Origin: PoT sp049331405
GTDB lineage: Bacteria > Planctomycetota > Planctomycetia > Isosphaerales > Isosphaeraceae
Direction: 5' to 3'
Assembly: GCF_049331405.1 (NCBI RefSeq)
Contig: NZ_CP186274.1
Location: forward strand, 5,084,001-5,148,000
DNA length: 64,000 bases
Shown here one piece after another: positions 42,466 through 51,257 of this stretch (position 1 is the first letter of the stretch; each line of letters starts with the position of its first letter). The translations under genes were made by a program, and so were the position numbers. The notes below the pieces were generated by a model, which did not search any database, had not been told where the DNA came from, and saw only the letters and a program-made list of their open reading frames with translations.

Positions 42466-43314
42466 ATGAACTCGATTAGCGATTCGGATGCTTACTTTAA
42501 TCCTGAACGAATGCTCGTGCAGCATCAGGCAGCCCTGACTCTGCTCCAAGATATCCTGTCAGATCCGATCGTCACGTCTGTAAACTGGCTAGACATTGCT
42601 TGTGGCCGGGGGCAAATTATTGCCAATCTTAAGACCAATTTATCAGACAGTTACCGTGCAAAAATATGTTATCACGGTTATGATATTGACAATGGACACA
42701 CGAGGAATGCAAAGCGAGTATCTGAAAGTCTGAGAATGAAAGCTGTACGCTTTGAGATTGGAGAAATATCCCGATTTTCAGCCGCGTTTCCACCGGACCA
42801 ACGATTTGAGTTCATTACACTCACCAACACTGTTCACGAGATTTTTCCAAAACGCCTAGCTTCGATCCTATTTGATTCTCTCTCAAGACTGTCAGACAAT
42901 GGACGCCTTTTCATCTACGATATGGAAACCTTGCCGTCCCCTGAACTCGGAGCTGTGACATGGTCTGCTGGGGAAATTAAGTCGATTATCTCAACTATGT
43001 GCAATGCGATTGGTGCAGCAAATTACGAACCTGCGGTCGGCCAATGGCAGCATCAATCTTGCAATGGATGGAATGTGCAGTTACGTCGCCAGCATCTCTC
43101 CACGAGCGTCTCGCTCTCCGGGATTCGTGAAAGAGTAATCCAGGAAACCGCCGATCGACTTTGTGAGCTTATCGATCAAAAACTCTCGCAAACGCGGACG
43201 GTACTTGAAAGCTTAACCCAATATGGCACGGAAACCGGAGAAGAAGCCAAGGTAAAGGATGCATGTCTCTATAATTTTTGGGCTTTGACACGGGCTACGG
43301 GAACTCCACAATGA
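42466..43314 (+). CDS. SAM-dependent methyltransferase (class I)
   Basis: A 282-residue protein. WLDIACGRGQIIANLK (residues about 40-55) is motif I; YDIDNGHTRNAKRVSE follows, then ITLTNTVHEIFPKR and LSDNGRLFIYDMETLPSPEL. No DNA-methylase NPPY is seen, so the substrate may be protein or a small molecule. Lower GC than the phage genes. Its TGA overlaps the ATG of the next gene, so the two are translated together. ATG 42466 is chosen over the TTG at 42454. Confidence 0.75.
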   Translation: MNSISDSDAYFNPERMLVQHQAALTLLQDILSDPIVTSVNWLDIACGRGQIIANLKTNLSDSYRAKICYHGYDIDNGHTRNAKRVSESLRMKAVRFEIGEISRFSAAFPPDQRFEFITLTNTVHEIFPKRLASILFDSLSRLSDNGRLFIYDMETLPSPELGAVTWSAGEIKSIISTMCNAIGAANYEPAVGQWQHQSCNGWNVQLRRQHLSTSVSLSGIRERVIQETADRLCELIDQKLSQTRTVLESLTQYGTETGEEAKVKDACLYNFWALTRATGTPQ

Positions 43315-44156
43315 TAAAAGTCTTTCTCTCTTCCCCGCGTCCAGGGCATGCCTTTGACGAACTCTCTCACATGCTGAGGATTGAGTTGTCGTCTCGAGAA
43401 ATCGAAGTTGTGCGAGCAGATGAACTTCGAGTTGACGCAAACTGGCAAGCATCGATTCTCTCGGCCATCAAAAAAGCTGACTTATTGATCGCGATCATGG
43501 ATTCTCAGAAGGCTAACGGCAATGTGATGTTGGAAATTGGATATGCGATCGGTGCGGGAAGGCAAGTCATGTTGCTTTGTGAAAATCCATCGGAGATCCC
43601 TTTTGATTTGTCGTCAATCCCTGCATTCGTGATCCGCGATTTCGGTCCGTGGGCAATCGAAGAAATCGTTCATTGGATCAAGGCAAGTGCCTCGAAGAAC
43701 AAGATCGAGAGACGCATATTTGAGTCAGCTCGAGAGCAATTACATCAAGCAATGGACGACCCAGAATTCCTGGAGCAGATTTCTCCAGGAGACTTCGAAA
43801 GACTGATCGGCGAAATGCTTTCTGAAATGGGCTTTGATACGGTAATCCTTTACGGCCGCCATGAGAGCGGATTCGACATTATCCTGAATCTTCCAAGTGG
43901 TGAAACGGCTGTAGTCGTGAAAAAATACACGGCTCAAGGGCGACTTGGAATCGGTGATGTGCAGAGGCTAATCGGCTCTTGCGTCGTGGCCAGCATGCGA
44001 ACCGGATTGATGATCACAAACACTGGATACACAACATCTGCGACAGAACTTGCAATGCATTCTCCAGTACCGATTCAATTGATGACCCTCCGTGAACTTT
44101 TGAGCGAATCCAAAGACAGCCTAACACGTCGATGCACATCTCGAAATGGGACCTGA
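43311..44156 (+). CDS. Two-domain protein: TIR-like/nucleoside-deoxyribosyltransferase-like N-terminus with Mrr-like nuclease C-terminus
   Basis: A 281-residue protein. N-terminal: MIKVFLSSPRPGHAFDELSH, then KKADLLIAIMDSQKANGNVM and LEIGYAIGAGRQVMLLCE, with the conserved Glu near residue 74. This layout is shared by TIR-like and nucleoside 2-deoxyribosyltransferase folds. C-terminal: FERLIGEMLSEMGFDTVILY, then ESGFDIILNLPSG and VVVKKY, then IGDVQRLIGSCVVASMRTGL and TNTGYTTSATELA, the Mrr catalytic type. In canonical Mrr a Gln or Glu precedes x-Lys; here it is Val, so cleavage may be weak or absent. It overlaps the methyltransferase gene. A defence effector is likely (inference). Confidence 0.8.
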   Translation: MIKVFLSSPRPGHAFDELSHMLRIELSSREIEVVRADELRVDANWQASILSAIKKADLLIAIMDSQKANGNVMLEIGYAIGAGRQVMLLCENPSEIPFDLSSIPAFVIRDFGPWAIEEIVHWIKASASKNKIERRIFESAREQLHQAMDDPEFLEQISPGDFERLIGEMLSEMGFDTVILYGRHESGFDIILNLPSGETAVVVKKYTAQGRLGIGDVQRLIGSCVVASMRTGLMITNTGYTTSATELAMHSPVPIQLMTLRELLSESKDSLTRRCTSRNGT

Positions 44157-44258
44157 TAGTTTAACCATTAAGAATTGCAGTCCGATGGTTGGTTTGCCAT
44201 CATATTCATGCACACCCGAGTTCGTGTCGTGTCCACAATTTAAGGGAGCAGGATCACA

Positions 44259-44966
44259 GTGGCACTCCGTATGAATCTCCAAGGTTGGAGCCTGGAAGGC
44301 TTTAAGCAAACCATCGGCAGCAAGGATTCTGCTTTACTGGAGAAAGCGGAGGCGCTAATCTCCGACGCTCTGACAAGCGAGCCGGCCCATTCCAAGGCAC
44401 AGGCATGGCTTCGTCGCCTTGTCATGGATGGATTTCCCTTGCGGCAGGATCGCGAGGCGCCATCGGTACCCGATGACGGCAGGTTGTTGACGGTTCAAAT
44501 GGAAACGGAGCCCCACATTGTCACGATGTGTTGCCTCGCCCACGCTATTGCGCGTGACGATCACTTGGACCTCACCATTGAATCCTCACATTGCCCTTAC
44601 GGAGCGATTGGGGAACTCTATCGCGAATTAGCAGAATGTGGCTTCTCGAAGACGAAACAATGTGGCATCCCGTATTTTACTTGGATGAATGGGCTCATCC
44701 AAGGCACGCCTATGTTCGGTGACGCCTTTCGCACGGATTGGTCTTTCTACACGTTCTTTAGTAACGATGACCTGGCTGCGATGATCCCTGTTTTTCAGAG
44801 GGGTGCAGAATTTAGGAGGGCACTGCCTGAAGGCTATCCGGATGAACTTGCCAAGAAAATGGTGATTGGCTTGACTGATTCTGGCAGGACTTTAATCTTG
44901 GAACTCATCAAGTGGTTTGGGCAGATTCAACAAGACGGGCAGGACGCGCTGATTGTTTGGGATTAA
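44259..44966 (+). CDS. Hypothetical protein, third gene of the cassette
   Basis: A 235-residue protein from GTG 44259. An N-terminal helix pair (LEGFKQTIGSKDSALLEKAE) is followed by an acidic/aromatic region (FYTFFSNDDLAAMIPVFQRG). Lower GC, like the two genes before it. No family is certain. It is 102 bases downstream of the effector and may be a regulator, immunity protein or unrelated. Confidence 0.6.
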   Translation: MALRMNLQGWSLEGFKQTIGSKDSALLEKAEALISDALTSEPAHSKAQAWLRRLVMDGFPLRQDREAPSVPDDGRLLTVQMETEPHIVTMCCLAHAIARDDHLDLTIESSHCPYGAIGELYRELAECGFSKTKQCGIPYFTWMNGLIQGTPMFGDAFRTDWSFYTFFSNDDLAAMIPVFQRGAEFRRALPEGYPDELAKKMVIGLTDSGRTLILELIKWFGQIQQDGQDALIVWD

Positions 44967-45079
44967 AGATCACCTCGAGCGGGAATGCGTCGACTATCAC
45001 GCCATTTACCTCGTGTCACTATCGCGACTATCAGATCATATTACTATTTCCATAATTGGAGCAATCGTTCGATCAAACC

Positions 45080-45595
45080 TCAGTTAGCCCATTTATAGAG
45101 ACCGAGCTCCTCGAAAAAGTTGAGAAGGTATTTCGTCTTGGAAGGCTCGAGTTTTATCAGATACCGTTGATCGTAGATGGCGTCGGTAGTCCAAGTCAAA
45201 GGATAAGTGATAATTAAGAGCGTGCGGCCACTTGATACTGTTACAATTGCGCTGTACCGACATCCGTCCTCAAAAACGAAACTAGCATCCAGTTGCGTGA
45301 GAGCGGATTGATAGAAGCTGTTATCGTCTTTATCTAAACCATACCCGCACGTCTGAATATAACGAAGCGACTCCTTATCTCTTACTTTGACGGTAGTCTT
45401 CTTTCCAATTGCTGACTTCCAGACCTCGAGATCGATCTCCATCAGCTCGACGCCCGGCCGACGAGCCAAAAGGTCAGCCATGTGGTCATGGCGGAAGTAG
45501 TGCCACATAAAAACGAGCCCCGACCCCGACAAGATTCCAACAGTTAGTAGTTGCCATTTCCCAGCCCTGAGAGTTTTAAGCTTCTCTTTCGGCAT
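45080..45595 (-). CDS. Membrane-anchored hypothetical protein
   Basis: A 171-residue protein. KWQLLTVGILSGSGLVFMWH is an N-terminal membrane anchor. The rest is an extracytoplasmic domain (VELMEIDLEVWKSAIGKKTT). Ends GLYKWAN. Unknown. Confidence 0.65.
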   Translation of the reverse strand: MPKEKLKTLRAGKWQLLTVGILSGSGLVFMWHYFRHDHMADLLARRPGVELMEIDLEVWKSAIGKKTTVKVRDKESLRYIQTCGYGLDKDDNSFYQSALTQLDASFVFEDGCRYSAIVTVSSGRTLLIITYPLTWTTDAIYDQRYLIKLEPSKTKYLLNFFEELGLYKWAN

Positions 45596-45948
45596 TTGAA
45601 CTTACTTCCTCGTAGAACAGAAGCGGACCGTAAATGCGAACCATGAATGGATGCGATTGCCGCGAAAATAGAATAGGAAAGAGCCGCTGATGGTTCTAGG
45701 GCCCTGTGGCTTGAGTTAAAAAGTCACGAGGGCATTAGGAATTCAGTAGAGCGTGCTTTTGAACAGAGGGTGATTTCCTCAACGATATCTCAACCCTTTG
45801 TCGGGTAGACGGAATCTGACTTCTCCGGCTTCGGCCTATGCAGTAGGGGGGCTGTCTCTGGGCATAAAGGCTTGTTGATTTTGTCCGGAGGCGCTAGAAA
45901 TAGCTCTCGTTTAACCTTGTAAGCAGTTATTGGGCGGCGGAGGAAACC
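45596..45948. other. Intergenic
   Basis: No gene seen. It includes the upstream region and Shine-Dalgarno (GGAGG) of the split gene at 45949. Confidence 0.6.
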
Positions 45949-46096
45949 GTGTCTCGCTTCGAAGTCTTGACCGGCCTGCCGGCGTATGGGCAGGTTTCCG
46001 AGCCGTTCTCGGCCACCGGCGGTGGGACTCACCGCGAAGGTTGAGGTGGACCCCATTGTCTAGACCAAAAAACGGCGATCCTTCGCTACTGTCCAA

Positions 46097-46918
46097 TCAG
46101 GCCGTCGTGGCTCTGTCCGCTCGGTAGACCGTCCCTGGAGTCCGGTACCCCAGGGATTCGTGGAGCCGATCCTCGTTATAGAAGCCGAAGTATCGCCTCA
46201 ACCCTCGCTGCAGCTCCGGCACCGTCTCGTAGCCTTGGATGTAAATATCTTCGTATTTCACGGTCCTCCAGAGCCGTTCGACGAACACGTTATCCAATGC
46301 CCTGCCGCGTCCATCCATGCTCACGGCTATCCCGGCCGCCTCAAGCCTCCCGGTGAACGCCTCGGCCGTGAACTGGACCCCTTGGTCCGTGTTGAACACC
46401 TCGGGCTTCCCCGACCTCAAGGCATCTTCCAACATCTCCAGGCAGAAGGAGCCGTCCAGCGTGTTCGACAGCCGCCAGCCGATCACGTACCGGCTGTACC
46501 AGTCGATCACCGCCGCCAGGTACATGAACCCTCCACTCATCGGCACATAAGTGATGTCCGTGCTCCACACGTGGTCCGCTCGCCGGGCTTTGACACCTCG
46601 CAAGAGATAAGGGTAGATCTTATGGCCTCTCCCGGCCTGACTCAGCCTGGGCTTGGCATAGATCGCTTCCAGGCCCATCTTCCGCATCAGGCGCTGTACT
46701 CGCTTCCGATTGACCTCCTCACCTCGTTGTTCCAGCCAGGCGGTCATCTTGCGGCTGCCGTAGAACGGGCATGCCGTATATTGCTCGTCGATCAACCGCA
46801 TCAGGCGCAGGTCCTCGGGCGACTCACCCGCAGGTCGGTAGTAGAGGCTCGATCGGCTCAGCCCCAGCAACTCGCACTGGCGGCGCACGCTCAACCGGGG
46901 ATGATCCGGCTCGATCAA
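46097..46918 (-). CDS. IS3-family transposase OrfB
   Basis: A 273-residue catalytic subunit from the listed start. PFYGSRKMTAWLEQRG, then WSTDITYVPMSGGFMYLAAV (Asp), VFNTDQGVQFTAEAFTG (Asp) and VERLWRTVKYEDIYIQGYET (Glu). In vivo the frame reaches back to the A9 run as KKSPHSVEDRRPLIEPDHP, giving an OrfAB fusion by slippage. Confidence 0.9.
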   Translation of the reverse strand: MIEPDHPRLSVRRQCELLGLSRSSLYYRPAGESPEDLRLMRLIDEQYTACPFYGSRKMTAWLEQRGEEVNRKRVQRLMRKMGLEAIYAKPRLSQAGRGHKIYPYLLRGVKARRADHVWSTDITYVPMSGGFMYLAAVIDWYSRYVIGWRLSNTLDGSFCLEMLEDALRSGKPEVFNTDQGVQFTAEAFTGRLEAAGIAVSMDGRGRALDNVFVERLWRTVKYEDIYIQGYETVPELQRGLRRYFGFYNEDRLHESLGYRTPGTVYRADRATTA

Positions 46919-46931
46919 GGGCCTTCGGTCC

Positions 46932-47222
46932 TCAACTGAATGGGGCGACTTTTTTTTTCAGCCACTCGAGTTCCATCTTGAGGCGCCCGATCTGTTCGAA
47001 GAGTTCGGCCTGGCGTGCCTCGGCGTCAGCCGAGGCCGCCTTGGCCGGACTCCCGAAGACCTCCTCGGCACTGCTGATGAGCTGCTTCTTCCAGCCATGG
47101 ATCGATGTGGGATGGACGCCATAGTGGCCGGCCAACTCGTTGATCGTGCGGTCTCCCTTGAGGGCCGCCAGGGCGACTTGAGCCTTGAACGCCGCCGTGT
47201 GGACTTGCCGCTTCCTCGCCAT
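46932..47222 (-). CDS. IS3-family transposase OrfA
   Basis: A 96-residue helix-turn-helix protein (KAQV AALKGDRTINELA type block, then HYGVHPTSIHGWKKQL) with a leucine-zipper-like end (LFEQIGRLKMELEWLKKK). It runs through a run of nine A, then stops soon after. Frame change there would fuse it to OrfB. Confidence 0.9.
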   Translation of the reverse strand: MARKRQVHTAAFKAQVALAALKGDRTINELAGHYGVHPTSIHGWKKQLISSAEEVFGSPAKAASADAEARQAELFEQIGRLKMELEWLKKKVAPFS

Positions 47223-47915
47223 CCGTCCTCCTCCTCAGACCCGTCTGAGTAGCTTAACAGATGGTCCAGTTTTCGGGGTCCACCATAGGTTATATTGTCC
47301 GGTTCACTAATTCGCGAGGAAGCCATTGGGTCGGGAATTTCCAGCCTGGGCTCGGGGGCATTGATTCAGTCATCGAGCACCCTGACGGAAATCGGTTTAT
47401 CGTTATTGCCAGCGGTCAGGGTTATATCGTAGACCCCGATGACCAAGCACAGCGGGAGCACTTCGGCGGCCAAGTCGAGATCGTCATCCCAGTTCCGGGC
47501 CTGGGTGTACTCTTTGGCAACGGACTTTGGTTCGAGGCCATTGGTCCTGACGGCACGCTCTGGATGAGCGATCGCATCTCTTGGGACGGCATGCAGGCTC
47601 TTCAGGTCGATGGCCAATTCCTCAAGGGCGAATCCTGGGACCCACTCACCGATCGTTGGATTCCCTTTGAACTGGATCTTCACTCAGGCCTTTCGAGGGG
47701 TGGCTCCTTTGCAGACTGGCGACCTGCCTAATCTCGAGCAGTAGAAGACCCATTCGTTGCGACGACGCTATCCCTATCCCTCGTCCATAACTGCGACATC
47801 TCATTCGCGATCGAGTCTCGGAGTCGATGATTCACGTATCCCCATTTAATCCTAGCAGTCCATTGTTTCAAGGGGCTTCTACCCCAATACTAGATGCCGA
47901 ATATGTAAGCTCGCT

Positions 47916-48548
47916 TTGAATATCCTAAGGAGTAGAACGGGACGTAAAGCACTTGATCTGATTCTATTCATTGCGATCCTCCTCGGCGGTTTCCTGGCTT
48001 GGACCAGCGGGCGGGAGCGGTCACTGCTCAAGAAGGAACATTCTCGCCTGGCTCGTTCAGTCGGAGACTTGGCAATTGATGATCCAAGCAAATTGCAGGT
48101 AGTCGCACTTGATACTGGCGAACCATTTCACTTTGCATGGAGAATCTACTTCCCCCCGAAATACCAATTTTCTTTGTGGAATGGTGATAGCGAATGCTTC
48201 AATTCTAAGTCGGTCGAGTCCAATGATTCAATCTTACGCGTCAATTTTCGCGAGAATGAATTAGGCAACATGAAGGTCTTCATAAGCGGGTTCTATGGGT
48301 CCATGCGGCATGGCGTAGGTGACAAGGCACTAGCCGACTTTATGCGAGGTCGATGGACCGAACTCAAAGCTTCTCAATTGGGGGTGAACAGCATTGCCAT
48401 TGTTAATCCAGACGAACAGGTTTCGCTCCTGAGCTTGACCCTACCCACTCGATTGCAGGAGGAGGCGAAGCAAAAGCTGCCTTCCTCGTCTCAGAAGATT
48501 TGGATCCCGATCCCATACGAGCTAAAACTCGGGAAGAAGGCAAAATGA
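47916..48548 (+). CDS. Membrane-anchored hypothetical protein
   Basis: A 210-residue protein from TTG 47916. One N-terminal segment (ALDLILFIAILLGGFLAWTS). The rest is an external domain (FHFAWRIYFPPKYQFSLWNG). It overlaps the next gene start (ATGA). The pair looks paralogous. Confidence 0.6.
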   Translation: MNILRSRTGRKALDLILFIAILLGGFLAWTSGRERSLLKKEHSRLARSVGDLAIDDPSKLQVVALDTGEPFHFAWRIYFPPKYQFSLWNGDSECFNSKSVESNDSILRVNFRENELGNMKVFISGFYGSMRHGVGDKALADFMRGRWTELKASQLGVNSIAIVNPDEQVSLLSLTLPTRLQEEAKQKLPSSSQKIWIPIPYELKLGKKAK

Positions 48549-49144
48549 AACGCTGGCAGATAGGAATGCGAACGTTACTCCTGCTAGCGGCCGAATTTGC
48601 TGTCTGGATCGCATTTATCAAGCATCGGGCCGAGATCGCTCGTTTGAAGCCTCAAATCGAATCGATGCGTTCCATCGCGAGAGAGTTGGTTGTCGCCGAT
48701 GAGAGCAAAGTATCTGCCGTGAAGCACTCGGAACTTTGGATCGACGACGACCATTGGGATGTGTACCTGCCCGATGGCGGTTATCGTCTGAACTTGGCAA
48801 CGCGGCAGATTGCTGGGAAAGGGACGGTTCCCCCACTCAAGACCGTCCAAATATCACATGGGAAGCGGGAAATCGCATTGGAGCAGAAGCAAGTGGGCGA
48901 GACATGGCATTTCACAATTTCGCTCGATGGGCGAGAGGTGATTAAAACGATAGAGCAGAAAGACTGGAACTCGGGTACAGGATGGATTGAAGGCGAGGGA
49001 GTCTTCACCAGTAGGCAATTCGATGAACAAGAGCCTGTAGTGCTATATCGCCGTCGCCTAATGCTTCGAACCGGTACCACGAGTTCTTCAATGCTCAGCG
49101 AGCCACGCAATGGTATCCTACTTTGGATTGACAAGTCGAAGTAA
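48545..49144 (+). CDS. Membrane-anchored hypothetical protein
   Basis: A 199-residue protein (MKRWQIGMRTLLLLAAEFAV, then WIAFIKHRAEIARLK) with the same plan as its upstream neighbour: one N-terminal membrane pass and a soluble part (HWDVYLPDGGYRLNLATRQI). Likely host-type. Unknown. Confidence 0.65.
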   Translation: MKRWQIGMRTLLLLAAEFAVWIAFIKHRAEIARLKPQIESMRSIARELVVADESKVSAVKHSELWIDDDHWDVYLPDGGYRLNLATRQIAGKGTVPPLKTVQISHGKREIALEQKQVGETWHFTISLDGREVIKTIEQKDWNSGTGWIEGEGVFTSRQFDEQEPVVLYRRRLMLRTGTTSSSMLSEPRNGILLWIDKSK

Positions 49145-49187
49145 CGCACATAGAGGATTAGCAAACACCCTACATTTACTTCATTGT

Positions 49188-49607
49188 TCATTCATCGCAA
49201 CACAGCTTGCACCAGAAGTACTTGTTGCCGTCTGAATCAGAGAACCGCATCGCAGCCTCGTTGTTACCATACTTTTCGCACCGGGGTTGCCAGCGTGACG
49301 TCCTCTGCGCCTCAATCTTGACGCTCCGCCCGCGCTTCTCCCACCCTTTCTTTGACCTCTCGGAGGGGTTACCGCTCCGGACCGCACACGACCTGCTGCA
49401 AAACCTTCTGTCTCCGTAACCCGTGAACTCTTTCCCGCACTCGATATGCCGGCAGACATATTGCTGTTTCTTTTGCCTGACGTTTGCAAAGTAGACAGCG
49501 CTTTTCTTCCTGTGCAACTCGCAGTGAGTGCGCCAGTTGGCTGGTGCTCCACAGGTAACGCAAAGCCCTTTCTCTCTTCGATCCGCATACTGACGATCAG
49601 TTGGCAC
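49188..49607 (-). CDS. Cys-rich zinc-ribbon-like phage protein
   Basis: About 139 residues from GTG 49607 (VPTDRQYADRREKGLCVTCG). Cys groups at CVTCGAPANWRTHC, CRHIECGKEF and FCSRSC, and a final FWCKLCC, suggest several zinc ribbons. It overlaps the gene upstream by 11 bases. May bind nucleic acid. Confidence 0.65.
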   Translation of the reverse strand: MPTDRQYADRREKGLCVTCGAPANWRTHCELHRKKSAVYFANVRQKKQQYVCRHIECGKEFTGYGDRRFCSRSCAVRSGNPSERSKKGWEKRGRSVKIEAQRTSRWQPRCEKYGNNEAAMRFSDSDGNKYFWCKLCCDE

Positions 49608-50517
49608 ATGCAGTATCCGCTCCTTCCACCTTGTCTGTCGCCCCCAAGATCGCCTCGTACACGGCCTGCCCCTTTCCCGCCGGGACAAACAGCCGAGCAT
49701 TGAGCCCTTCAAAGAGAATCACGTCATCGTGAGCGGGGCGAGGGTAGGCATTAGTGGTGTATATATTGCTATAGCTGTGATCGGACATATAAATCGTATT
49801 CTCCGGATCTCTTTCTTCGGGCTTCGCCATTTGAAACAGCGGTCTGCTGTACGGTATGCGCGGGAATTGGGGAAACACCTTCCAGTGATGGCCGGAAGGA
49901 GCTAGATAATTGCCGAAGCCTGTCCCGCCTATCGTGGTGCCGCCGTGCGTGTTGTCGCTCACCAAGTTATATGCGTACCCAAGCTCGCCCTGCATGTCTG
50001 GGACGTGCCCTTCAATCAGCCGTATCGCCGTGACCAGATTCAAATTGACGCTCGTGCTGTAGTGCTGTTCCGGCTTCTCAACGTAGAAGAATCGATTCTT
50101 GGGTTCTCTAGGGTTTCCCAGCCTGGCAGTGGAGACGTTCAGAAAATCACCCCATCGCTTGCACTCGAACTTGAACCCTGCCACGTCTTTTGCATGTTCC
50201 GCCTGAGCCTGTTCGAATAGCTCATCACGCTTGGCGAGCCCTTCCGGCTCCGCTTCCCGCGCCAAACGCTCCAGCAGGTCATGTGCTTGTTGTTCTTCAG
50301 ATCGACGCTCCTCCCATGTCTTCTCACGCCGTATCCGGCTCGGCCCCCTGTAGGTGCCATAGGCTCGCGTTTCCTCCTGCCTTGGGGCCGGAATCGCTCC
50401 TTTCACTGGCGCCCTGCCGTATCGGGTGAAGTCGCAGTTGGCATACATCACACCATCATACTCTGTGCAATGCTGGTATTTACCGAACACCTTCGCACTT
50501 ATGTCTCTGAACCCCAT
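49597..50517 (-). CDS. Hypothetical phage protein
   Basis: A 306-residue protein (MGFRDISAKVFGKYQHCTEY..., then EGHVPDMQGELGYAYNLVSD, then YMSDHSYSNIYTTNAYPRPA). No enzymatic motif. Its lower GC is like neighbouring phage genes. Unknown. Confidence 0.65.
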   Translation of the reverse strand: MGFRDISAKVFGKYQHCTEYDGVMYANCDFTRYGRAPVKGAIPAPRQEETRAYGTYRGPSRIRREKTWEERRSEEQQAHDLLERLAREAEPEGLAKRDELFEQAQAEHAKDVAGFKFECKRWGDFLNVSTARLGNPREPKNRFFYVEKPEQHYSTSVNLNLVTAIRLIEGHVPDMQGELGYAYNLVSDNTHGGTTIGGTGFGNYLAPSGHHWKVFPQFPRIPYSRPLFQMAKPEERDPENTIYMSDHSYSNIYTTNAYPRPAHDDVILFEGLNARLFVPAGKGQAVYEAILGATDKVEGADTACAN

Positions 50518-50550
50518 TGACTACTCCATCTCTCCTGTACCGTTAATCCA

Positions 50551-50763
50551 TTACTCGATTCGCCAGCAGCGAGCACCATCGCCATCCTTTCTCACGGTGA
50601 ACTTTTTCCCGTTTCGCTTGCTGTAATAGGATGCAGCCGAATCAAGCCGAGCTCTCTTGACTTCACAAAAGAACGAATCCCCAATTTCCATTTCGCCGAA
50701 CGGGTATTTCGGTTTCCCTCCTGAAAGGGGAGGAAGTGGGATGTTTTTCTCAATTTTCATCAT
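50551..50763 (-). CDS. Small phage protein (IPxP...YPF type)
   Basis: A 70-residue protein. IPLPPLSGGKPKYPFGEMEI followed by GDSFFCEV and KKFTVRKDGDGARCWRIE is a pattern I recall in many small phage proteins. Function unknown. Confidence 0.7.
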   Translation of the reverse strand: MMKIEKNIPLPPLSGGKPKYPFGEMEIGDSFFCEVKRARLDSAASYYSKRNGKKFTVRKDGDGARCWRIE

Positions 50764-50788
50764 TGTTATTCTCCGTTAACCGATGCCG

Positions 50789-51085
50789 TTATCTATTTGC
50801 CGCTGTGCTTCCGAGTGTGAAGAGCGACCTAGCTTTTTCTAGATACTCTTGCGCTGACTTTCGTACCCCCTTGCGCCATTGCTCAGATCGTAAATTGATC
50901 CTGACCGTCCTGCCGGTCGAGGCAAGGTCGCCGGGTGACGAGGTTCGCCGTGACGAAAAGACCTCAGGGAATACTTGGCTGTATTGCTCCCTGTCATAGT
51001 GCTCTTCTAGGTCGACTTGCCCCTGCCATCGTCCTGCCTCGTAAGCCAATTGAAGCGCCGCTTCATGAATCAGATGGTCGTCCAT
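50789..51085 (-). CDS. Hypothetical phage protein
   Basis: A 98-residue helical protein (MDDHLIHEAALQLAYEAGRW..., then KSAQEYLEKARSLFTL). No family known. Confidence 0.6.
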   Translation of the reverse strand: MDDHLIHEAALQLAYEAGRWQGQVDLEEHYDREQYSQVFPEVFSSRRTSSPGDLASTGRTVRINLRSEQWRKGVRKSAQEYLEKARSLFTLGSTAANR

Positions 51086-51115
51086 ATGCTTTATCCCTAT
51101 TCTTTCTTGATTATC

Positions 51116-51229
51116 CTATATCGCCAGGAAGGCGATCACCAACAGCCAACCCCAGCCATCATGGCCTGAGGATGCAACAGCAGCCGCACTCAAGACTGCT
51201 GCCAGCGATATGACGTGATTCGATTTCAT
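51116..51229 (-). CDS. Small membrane or signal-peptide protein (37 residues)
   Basis: MKSNHVISLAAVLSAAAVAS, then SGHDGWGWLLVIAFLAI. AAGGAGG lies just upstream of the ATG (51229). Too short for usual gene calls. Resembles a small membrane peptide of phage or toxin type, but function is unknown. Confidence 0.5.
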   Translation of the reverse strand: MKSNHVISLAAVLSAAAVASSGHDGWGWLLVIAFLAI

Positions 51230-51257
51230 GTGTTTCCCTCCTTGTTGTCCGCCGTGC

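Larger units (their letters stand above)
46043..47286 (-). mobile_element. IS3-family insertion sequence
   Basis: 1244 bases with inverted ends GAGGTGGACCCC and ATGGTGGACCCC, flanked by the five-base duplication AGGTT (46038-46042 and 47287-47291). Two transposase frames inside, on the minus strand. Confidence 0.9.
45949..47731 (+). pseudogene. Planctomycete-type gene split by an IS3 element; frame restored after removal
   Basis: Starts at GTG 45949 after GGCGGAGGAAACC (VSRFEVLTGLPAYGQVSEPF, then SATGGGTHREG). The IS3 element (46043-47286) sits between two copies of AGGTT. Removing it and one copy joins HREG to YIVRFTNSRGSHWVGNF and the rest (FGGQVEIVIPVPGLGVLFGN, then WDGMQALQVDGQFLKGESWD). 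The joined gene is 534 bases, 177 residues, in frame. From memory, similar short proteins are common in planctomycetes; their role is unknown. Confidence 0.85.
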
